A stretch of 64,000 nucleotides of DNA. Origin: Pseudomonas sp. URIL14HWK12:I12. GTDB taxonomy: Bacteria > Pseudomonadota > Gammaproteobacteria > Pseudomonadales > Pseudomonadaceae. Positions within the stretch are counted from its first letter, which is position 1. Every line of letters starts with the position of its first letter. The DNA is taken from positions 248,001 to 312,000 of the forward strand of contig NZ_QEQL01000006.1 in the NCBI RefSeq assembly GCF_003097135.1. Direction: 5' to 3'. The notes beneath the pieces were generated by a model, which had not been told where the DNA came from, did not search any database, and was given only the letters and a program-made list of their open reading frames with translations. Below, piece after piece: positions 58,604 through 64,000 of this stretch. The translations under genes and the position numbers were made by a program.

Positions 58604-59409
58604 TGGGCTGGCTACGCGCCTGGCGCCGGCGCAGGGCCCTGGCGCGGCAGCCTATCCCCGAGGCGCTGTGGGCCGAGGTGTGCGGCCGGCTGCCGGTGCT
58701 CGACGGCCTGACCGACGAAGAAAACGCCCTATTGCGTGAGCGCGCCACCCTTTTTCTGCAGGACAAAACCCTGACCGCGCTGCCAGGCCTTGAGCTGGAT
58801 GACGGCGGGCGCGCCCACCTGGCCGCCCTGGCGCAACTGCCGTTGCTGCACTTGGAAGAGCTGAACTGGTACCAGGGCTTTCACGAGATCGTGCTCTACC
58901 CCGGCGACTTCCTCAGCCCCCAGCGCCACCGGGACGCCGGTGGCATCGAGCACGAGTGGGACGCTGAGCACAGCGGCGAGGCGTGGCAACAGGGCCCGGT
59001 GATCATGGCCTGGCCCGGCGTACAGGCCAGCGGCGAATGGGAGGGCTACAACCTTGTGGTTCACGAGCTGGCGCACAAGCTCGACATGCTCAACGGTGAC
59101 GCCAATGGCCTGCCCCCGCTGCATGGCAACATGCGTGTAAGCGCCTGGGCGCAGGCCATGCAAGCCGCCTACGACGATCTCAACCATCAGCTGGACGAAG
59201 ACCCGGACCGCGAAACCGCCATCGACCCTTATGCAGCAGAGAACCCGGCCGAGTTCTTCGCCGTGTGCTGCGAATACTTCTTCAACGCCCCCGACTTGCT
59301 GGCCGAGGCTTACCCGGCGGTGTACGAGCAATTGAAGCTGTTTTTCCGGCAGGATCCGCTGGCGCGCTTCGAACGCCTGCACCCTGCCAACGCGCAGCGG
59401 GTGCCATAG
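58603..59409 (+). CDS. mtfA: MtfA-like zinc peptidase (M90)
   Basis: 268 residues. The zinc motif HELAHKLD starts at His154, with a downstream Glu in PAEFFAVCCEYFF. The N-terminal region, LPVLDGLTDEENALLRERAT, is the usual MtfA domain. In enterobacteria MtfA binds the Mlc repressor and has aminopeptidase activity. Coupling with the DedA gene by a one-base overlap suggests co-translation. Confidence 0.9.
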   Translation: MGWLRAWRRRRALARQPIPEALWAEVCGRLPVLDGLTDEENALLRERATLFLQDKTLTALPGLELDDGGRAHLAALAQLPLLHLEELNWYQGFHEIVLYPGDFLSPQRHRDAGGIEHEWDAEHSGEAWQQGPVIMAWPGVQASGEWEGYNLVVHELAHKLDMLNGDANGLPPLHGNMRVSAWAQAMQAAYDDLNHQLDEDPDRETAIDPYAAENPAEFFAVCCEYFFNAPDLLAEAYPAVYEQLKLFFRQDPLARFERLHPANAQRVP

Positions 59410-59462
59410 CACTATGGTCGTGCGGCACGGTCCGATGCGTGGCATGGCCGGGCGTATATGCC

Positions 59463-59468
59463 TATAAT
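59463..59468 (+). promoter_or_regulatory. -10 box upstream of ppa
   Basis: A perfect TATAAT lies 61 bp before the ppa start codon; the -35 region (TGGCAT at the expected distance) is weak. It is probably the main ppa promoter. Confidence 0.45.
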
Positions 59469-59529
59469 CGCCGCCACTTTCGCCGGCAACGGCCAAATCG
59501 ATCCGACTGATTAACGGGGGCAACACCCA

Positions 59530-60057
59530 ATGAGCTACAGCAAGATCCCTGCGGGCAAGGACCTGCCGAACGACATCTACGTCGCCATCGAAATTCCGGC
59601 CAACCACGCGCCCATCAAGTACGAAATCGACAAGGACAGCGACGCGCTGTTCGTCGACCGCTTCATGGCTACCCCGATGTTCTACCCGGCCAACTACGGC
59701 TACATCCCCAACACCCTGGCCGACGACGGCGACCCGCTGGACGTGCTGGTAGTCACCCCGTACCCGGTCGCCCCGGGTGCCGTCATTCGCGCCCGCCCGG
59801 TTGGCGTGCTGCACATGGACGACGAGAGCGGTGGCGATGCCAAGGTACTGGCCGTTCCGCACGACAAGCTGAGCCAGCTGTACGTCGACGTGAAGGAATA
59901 CACCGACCTGCCCGCGCTGCTGCTGGAGCAGATCAAGCACTTCTTCGAGAACTACAAAGACCTCGAAAAAGGCAAGTGGGTGAAGGTCAAGGGCTGGGAA
60001 GGCGCCGAGTCGGCCCGTGCCGAGATCACCAAGGCCGTGGCTGCCTACAAGGGCTGA
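59530..60057 (+). CDS. ppa: Inorganic pyrophosphatase
   Basis: 175 residues of the soluble family I enzyme, the usual length for the bacterial hexamer. Acidic metal-binding residues are seen in YGYIPNTLADDGDPLDVLVV, and IKYEIDKDSDALFVDRFM is conserved. It hydrolyses pyrophosphate and drives biosynthesis forward. A GGGGGC run lies 12 bp before the ATG. Confidence 0.96.
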   Translation: MSYSKIPAGKDLPNDIYVAIEIPANHAPIKYEIDKDSDALFVDRFMATPMFYPANYGYIPNTLADDGDPLDVLVVTPYPVAPGAVIRARPVGVLHMDDESGGDAKVLAVPHDKLSQLYVDVKEYTDLPALLLEQIKHFFENYKDLEKGKWVKVKGWEGAESARAEITKAVAAYKG

Positions 60058-60244
60058 ACCGTACCAAACCGCTGGCCAGGGCGCGCGCAGCTGAGTATCA
60101 TCGCCGCCCACAGCGTGGCCCGGTATCGGGCCATCGGCAGGTGGCCTACCGTAGCGCACCTGCTATCCTCTTTTTCGGCCCTTGCGGCTGAACTGTTTAA
60201 CGGCGAGTGCGGGGTGTCACAAACAACCCAAGCCCGTCCGCGAG

Positions 60245-60268
60245 AAGCCGGCCACAAGCCGGCTTTTT
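60245..60268 (+). terminator. Rho-independent terminator downstream of ppa
   Basis: An 8-bp stem AAGCCGGC/GCCGGCTT with a 5-nt loop is followed by TTTTT. It lies about 190 bp after ppa, leaving room for a short unannotated transcript between 60160 and 60268. Confidence 0.8.
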
Positions 60269-60318
60269 AATGCCTGCGATTTCATGCCGAAACCGGCCTT
60301 GCGGCTTCCCGCGCACCC

Positions 60319-60702
60319 TCACCCCATCAAACTCACCTGCGCCCCCACGATGCGCCACTGGCCTTCGAGTTTGACCCAGGTCTGCTGCTGCCGCCCGATC
60401 CGTTCACTGCCATCGCGGCTGAACTCGGTGCTGCACAGAGCGAAGGCGTCGCCGTAGGTAGTGATCACGGTATTGCGCAAGGTGCGCTGCAACCCCGCCG
60501 CTGGCCGCGCGTTGCGAAACGCTCGGATGGCGGTGATGCCGTAGAGGTTTTCAGTGGCGCCCAAGCGCACGGTGCGTTCGTCGTGCCAGAACAGCTCGTC
60601 GAGCACGGCAATGTCGTTGCTGACCAAGGCCTGTTCATAACGCTCGAAGGCTGCGGTTACCTCGGCAAGCACTTGGGGCTGGTCAATCTGCTCAGGCGAC
60701 AT
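60319..60702 (-). CDS. AtzH-like protein (DUF3225, SnoaL-like fold)
   Basis: 127 residues of the cone-shaped alpha/beta (NTF2/SnoaL) fold. Blocks include AFERYEQALVSNDIAVLDEL, WHDERTVRLGATENLYG and QQQTWVKLEGQWRIVGAQVS. It resembles AtzH, which in s-triazine degradation decarboxylates and hydrolyses a side product. It overlaps the amidase gene by 11 bp, so the two probably work together. No s-triazine ring-opening gene (atzD) is present in the window, so the substrate is likely different. Confidence 0.8.
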   Translation of the reverse strand: MSPEQIDQPQVLAEVTAAFERYEQALVSNDIAVLDELFWHDERTVRLGATENLYGITAIRAFRNARPAAGLQRTLRNTVITTYGDAFALCSTEFSRDGSERIGRQQQTWVKLEGQWRIVGAQVSLMG

Positions 60703-62071
60703 GGGTCACCTGCATCTGCTCGAGGGCATGGGCGGCACGCAGGCAGGCTTCTTCGCGAAACGGTGCTGCGATCAATTGCACGCCGATCGGCAGGCCATTC
60801 TGGCTGCGCAGCGGCACGCTCACCACCGGCAGCCCGAGGAACGAAATAGGCTGCGCGAGCATGCCCATACTGGCGCGAGTGGGCAGGTCGGTGTGGTTGA
60901 TGCGCATCGTTGGCTGGCCGATCAGCGTGGCGGTGGTGGGTGTGGAGGGTGCCAGGAGCACATCGAATGTGTCGAACAGCGGCAGCACCTGCTGCTGGAA
61001 GTGCCGGCGCAGGCGCTGCGCCTGCACATACCAGGCTGCCGGGATCATAGCGCCGGCCAACAGCCGCTCCCGCGACAGCGGCTCGAACAGCTCAGGCGTT
61101 GCCCGCAAGGCGGGCAGGTATTGGTTGCCACCTTCGCTGGCGCTGATGATGAACGCGGCAGTACGTGCCAGTTCAGCCTCCGGCATCAGCACTTGCTCGT
61201 GGGCCTGCAACGCCTTGGCCACGCGGCCCACGGCTTCGCGGGCGTTATCGTCGCACCATTGCTGGAAGTACCCCCCGAGCACGCCAACGCGCAACCCCTC
61301 GGTGCCGCGGGCAAGCATCGGGGTGGCGGCCTCTACTGAACGCTCGGCCTGAAAGGCATCCTCTGGGTCTGCCCCTTGCAGCACGTCGTAGACACATGCC
61401 AGGTCGGCCACCCGCCGTGCCAGCGGGCCGATGTGGTCAAGGCTGCCCACGAACGGATGCGTACCGGCGCGCGACAGGCGGCCAAAGGTAGGCTTGAGGC
61501 CAAACACGCCGCACAGTGAAGCCGGCACGCGGATCGAGCCGTTGGTGTCGCTGCCCAGGCTGAAATTGACCAGCTTGGCCGCAACCGCCGCCGCCGAGCC
61601 TCCTGACGAGCCCCCTGCGATGCGCTGGGTATCGTGCGGGTTATGGGTCGCGCCGTAGTGGGTATTCTCGGTGGTGAAGCCGTAGGCGTAGGCGTCCATG
61701 TTCAGCAGGCCGCTGAGCAGGCCACCGTGGGCACCGAGCTGCCGTACCGCCCAGGCGTCACGCGCGGCCGGCGGGCGCGTCTCGAACAGTCGAGCGCCCG
61801 CCAAGGTCGTGTGGCCGGCCACATCGAAGAGGTTCTTCACCGCGTAAGGAACGCCGGCCAGTGGCGGCAAAGGCAGTTTCTTCTCGACGGCCCTGTCGAG
61901 GGCCTCGGCTTCCTGAAGCATGCGTTGCTGGGTCAATGCGGTCCACGCATTGAGCTGGGTATTCTGCTCGGCAATGGCCGATAGGCTGTGCGCTGCGATC
62001 TCCGCAGCGCGGACCTCGCCGTTTGCCAGGGCACTGCGGATCTCTTTGATCGAACCGGTGGCGATATTCAT
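60692..62071 (-). CDS. AtzE-like amidase
   Basis: 459 residues of the amidase signature family. The Ser-cisSer-Lys triad is visible as Lys79 (VPYAVKNLF), Ser155 (GGSSGGS) and Ser179 (GSDTNGSIRVPAS). It is very like AtzE (1-carboxybiuret hydrolase) in size and gene order. The small partner encoded just upstream overlaps by 4 bp and, as with AtzG, is expected to bind and stabilise the amidase. GatA of the tRNA amidotransferase is the nearest relative, but no gatB or gatC lies here. The natural substrate is unknown. Confidence 0.88.
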   Translation of the reverse strand: MNIATGSIKEIRSALANGEVRAAEIAAHSLSAIAEQNTQLNAWTALTQQRMLQEAEALDRAVEKKLPLPPLAGVPYAVKNLFDVAGHTTLAGARLFETRPPAARDAWAVRQLGAHGGLLSGLLNMDAYAYGFTTENTHYGATHNPHDTQRIAGGSSGGSAAAVAAKLVNFSLGSDTNGSIRVPASLCGVFGLKPTFGRLSRAGTHPFVGSLDHIGPLARRVADLACVYDVLQGADPEDAFQAERSVEAATPMLARGTEGLRVGVLGGYFQQWCDDNAREAVGRVAKALQAHEQVLMPEAELARTAAFIISASEGGNQYLPALRATPELFEPLSRERLLAGAMIPAAWYVQAQRLRRHFQQQVLPLFDTFDVLLAPSTPTTATLIGQPTMRINHTDLPTRASMGMLAQPISFLGLPVVSVPLRSQNGLPIGVQLIAAPFREEACLRAAHALEQMQVTHVA

Positions 62072-62259
62072 GCCTTGTACACCCCTGCCACGTCCGTGCG
62101 CTCATCCAGGGGGTAGGCCATCAACGGCTCAGCCATGGCGGCGATGCGGGTGAACTGCAGCTGCAGCTCCTGGCGGCGGGCATCGTCCAATTCCAGCGCC
62201 AGTACCTGTTCCATCTGTGCGAGGTAGGCGGCCCAATCAGGCACGGGGGTCTGTGACAT
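62068..62259 (-). CDS. AtzG-like small subunit (DUF4089)
   Basis: 63 residues: WAAYLAQMEQVLALELDDAR, LQFTRIAAMAEPLMAYPLDE, ending AGVYKA. This is the DUF4089/AtzG pattern, a small helical protein related to GatC that forms a complex with the amidase. The ATG at 62259 follows GGAGGAAAAGC. It is first in the atzG-E-H-like operon and divergent from the rpiR gene. Confidence 0.85.
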   Translation of the reverse strand: MSQTPVPDWAAYLAQMEQVLALELDDARRQELQLQFTRIAAMAEPLMAYPLDERTDVAGVYKA

Positions 62260-62340
62260 GCTTTTCCTCCATCGGGCCTATGGGCCGGGGTCGTGTTGCA
62301 TTATCATCGCGCCAATGAAACGAAAGTTACAAGGCTCTCC
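62260..62340. promoter_or_regulatory. Divergent atzG-like/rpiR control region with candidate RpiR operator
   Basis: 81 bp. The 13-mer AATGAAACGAAAG at 62314-62326 lies 15 bp before the rpiR start. Its exact inverse CTTTCGTTTCATT occurs at 63372-63384 before the binding-protein gene. This is the likely operator shared by both units. Confidence 0.6.
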
Positions 62341-63180
62341 ATGACTCCACTCGACCAACGTCTGCGCGAGCACTACGCCCAGCTGGCCCCTCAGGAACAG
62401 CGTATCGCTGATTTCGTGCTGGACCATTACAACGACCTGGCCAGCTACAACAGCGCAGAGCTCGCGCGGCTGACCGGCGTATCGAAAGCCACCGTCAGCC
62501 GGTTGTTCAAGCGCCTGGGCTACGACAAGTTCAAGGACCTGCGCGAAGAGCTGCGTACCCTTCGCCAAACCGGCATGCCGGTGGCCGACAACCGTGACGT
62601 GGTGCAGGGCAATACGCTGCTTGCGCGCCATTATCAACAGGAGCTGGCGAACCTGGCGCAGTGGGTAAACGCCTTGGACGCCGAGCAGTTCGGCCAGGTG
62701 GTGCAGGCCCTGGGCAACAGCGCACGGGTGTTCGTGCTGGGCATGCGCAATGCCCACCCAGCAGCCTTGCACTTGCGCCAGCAGCTGCTGCAGATCCGTA
62801 GCCAGGTTCACCTGTTGCCCCAGCCTGGGCAAACCTTGGCCGAAGAACTGGTGGACCTCAGCCCGGCCGACATGGTGGTGGTGCTGGCCTACCGCCGTAG
62901 GCCAAGGATTATCCGCACCGTGCTGCACGCCTTGCGGGAACGGCAGGTACCCACGGTGGTGATGTGCGAGCCCCAGGCTCAGTCGATCATCGAGCTCGGC
63001 ACCTGGCAGCTGTGCGCGCCACTGGACAGCGTGTCGGCTTTCGATAGCTACGCCAGTGCCAACAGCCTGATCAACCTGCTGGCCAATGCGGTGCTGCATG
63101 AGCAATTGAGCCAAGGCCGCCAACGTATCCACCAGATCGCCGAGCTGTACGATGCCCTGGAAGAACTGGAACAGCGCTGA
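62341..63180 (+). CDS. RpiR/HexR-family regulator
   Basis: 279 residues. The N-terminal RpiR helix-turn-helix (about 1-77; LAPQEQRIADFVLDHYNDLA, VSKATVSRLFKRLGYDKFKD) is joined to a SIS domain (about 115-255; VFVLGMRNAHPAALHLRQQL). Family members bind phospho-sugars or related effectors. The ATG at 62341 follows ACAAGGCTCTCC. It is divergent from the amidase operon and precedes an amino-acid transporter gene, suggesting a nitrogen-compound effector. Confidence 0.9.
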   Translation: MTPLDQRLREHYAQLAPQEQRIADFVLDHYNDLASYNSAELARLTGVSKATVSRLFKRLGYDKFKDLREELRTLRQTGMPVADNRDVVQGNTLLARHYQQELANLAQWVNALDAEQFGQVVQALGNSARVFVLGMRNAHPAALHLRQQLLQIRSQVHLLPQPGQTLAEELVDLSPADMVVVLAYRRRPRIIRTVLHALRERQVPTVVMCEPQAQSIIELGTWQLCAPLDSVSAFDSYASANSLINLLANAVLHEQLSQGRQRIHQIAELYDALEELEQR

Positions 63181-63227
63181 CGCACCACTTGAGCGCACGC
63201 CCCCATAAAAGGCGCCATTTTGGCGCC

Positions 63228-63384
63228 TTCGTTTCACTTGCACTGTGGTCGTTTAAACCGCGTGCAAAGTGGCGACTCTTGCCGCAAGCCCGCAGAAGAC
63301 GGGCGATGGAAATGAAATGAAACCCCCACCCGCTGGATGGCACATTGGTTGCAAAATCACGATCAACGAACCTTTCGTTTCATT
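63228..63384. promoter_or_regulatory. Candidate RpiR sites before the ABC binding-protein gene
   Basis: The core TTCGTTTCA appears at 63228-63236 and 63374-63382, the latter inside the perfect 13-mer inverse repeat 63372-63384. A related TGAAATGAAAC occurs at 63313-63323. The two cores are 146 bp apart, which would allow looping. Confidence 0.5.
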
Positions 63385-63407
63385 ACCAGCTCAAGCAGGG
63401 TGCGAAC

Positions 63408-64000
63408 ATGAAAAAGGCATTGACCGCGGTACTGGCAGGCGCGCTGTTGTTGACCCAAGCCGCCAGCGCATTGGCCGACCAGCTGCAGGACATCGAGAAA
63501 CGCGGCGTGCTGCGTGTGGCAGTGCCGCAGGATTTCCCGCCGTTCGGCTCGGTGGGCACCGACCTGCAGCCACAGGGTTATGACATCGACATGGCAGCCT
63601 ACCTCGCCAAGCAGATGAAACTGAAGTTGCAGCTGGTCCCGGTAACCAGTGCCAACCGGGTGCCCTACTTGCAGACCGACAAGGTCGACCTGGTGATCTC
63701 CAGCCTGGGCAAAAACCCAGAGCGGGAGCAAGTGATCGACTTCAGCCGCGCCTACGCACCGTTCTTTCTCGGGGTGTTCGGGGGCAAAGACGCACCGCTG
63801 GAAAACGCCAGCGAGCTGGCCGGCAAGTCGGTAGGCGTGACCCGTGGCGCCGTCGAAGACATGGTGCTTACCCAAGTGGCCCCGGCAGGCACCGAGGTCA
63901 AGCGCTACGAAGACAACAACACCACCCTGTCGGCCTACCTCTCTGGGCAGGTGCAGTTCCTTGCCACTGGCAATCAGGTGGTGGCGGCCATTGCGCGGCA
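63408..64000 (+). CDS. Amino-acid ABC transporter substrate-binding protein (partial, truncated by window)
   Basis: At least 197 residues, open at the window end. The signal peptide MKKALTAVLAGALLLTQAAS is followed by the SBP_bac_3 fold: IEKRGVLRVAVPQDFPPFG, GYDIDMAAYLAKQMKLKLQL and LVISSLGKNPEREQVIDFS. The start at 63408 follows AGGGTG. The ligand is probably a polar amino acid or similar amine. The permease and ATPase genes are expected beyond 64000. Confidence 0.9.
   Translation, partial: MKKALTAVLAGALLLTQAASALADQLQDIEKRGVLRVAVPQDFPPFGSVGTDLQPQGYDIDMAAYLAKQMKLKLQLVPVTSANRVPYLQTDKVDLVISSLGKNPEREQVIDFSRAYAPFFLGVFGGKDAPLENASELAGKSVGVTRGAVEDMVLTQVAPAGTEVKRYEDNNTTLSAYLSGQVQFLATGNQVVAAIAR

Overview
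The window reads as a continuous piece of a high-GC Pseudomonas chromosome, most like the P. putida group. The evidence is a complete Pseudomonas-type glycine betaine/carnitine catabolic locus (gbc, dgc, sox, gbdR, cbcXWV), serB beside an AhpA/YtjB-type protein, and the ubiX-mpl-sigma54 regulator-aldehyde dehydrogenase-DedA-mtfA-ppa neighbourhood. There is no rRNA, tRNA, CRISPR array, prophage or insertion sequence that I can support. Intergenic palindromic repeats of a REP type (core CCGGCTTGCCGG) occur three times in the first 17 kb.

Region 1 (0-17 kb): an Lrp/AsnC regulator, rluE and a DUF2780 exported protein. Then comes the minus-strand operon glyA-soxB-soxD-soxA-soxG-purU-fdhA, which oxidises sarcosine to glycine, disposes of the released C1 unit and makes serine. 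ltaE is divergent from it. Next are a small ZapA-like/coiled-coil gene pair and two chemoreceptors, one membrane-bound with a predicted four-helix ligand domain and one soluble with FIST sensor domains.

Region 2 (17-29 kb): gbcB and gbcA, divergent, demethylate glycine betaine to dimethylglycine. Two mini-RHS genes sit between gbcA and the minus-strand operon M19-like protein-DUF5943 protein-dgcA-dgcB-etfA-etfB, which takes dimethylglycine to sarcosine.

Region 3 (29-45 kb): an LprI-like protein, two tandem unknown paralogues, cdhR, a 29-residue small ORF and the carnitine operon cdhC-cdhA-cdhB, which produces glycine betaine. Then an unknown small gene, a lipoprotein M12-type metalloprotease, the master activator gbdR, the serine deaminase gene sdaA and the choline/betaine ABC transporter cbcXWV, followed by betI without betB, betA or betT. 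Together regions 1-3 encode a route from carnitine or betaine through glycine and serine to pyruvate, with uptake, sensing and regulation. Candidate GbdR half-sites (TGCGAC type, 20-21 bp direct repeats) are visible upstream of cbcX, near gbdR and between gbcB and gbcA.

Region 4 (44-60 kb): mostly housekeeping genes. These are serB (TTG start, unusual ACT region), an AhpA-like membrane protein, a LON-substrate-binding-domain protein, lrgAB, a MaoC hydratase, a lipoprotein joining about 11 MORN repeats to a C13/caspase-like peptidase, an NAD(P)-binding protein, a YceK-type lipoprotein, ubiX, mpl, an AcoR-like sigma54 activator divergent from an aldehyde dehydrogenase with a clear -24/-12 promoter, DedA, mtfA and ppa.

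Region 5 (60-64 kb): a three-gene operon resembling atzG-atzE-atzH, divergent from an RpiR-type regulator and followed by a truncated amino-acid ABC transporter binding protein. A 13-bp sequence upstream of rpiR is repeated perfectly, inverted, upstream of the binding-protein gene. This defines a candidate RpiR regulon of unknown substrate.
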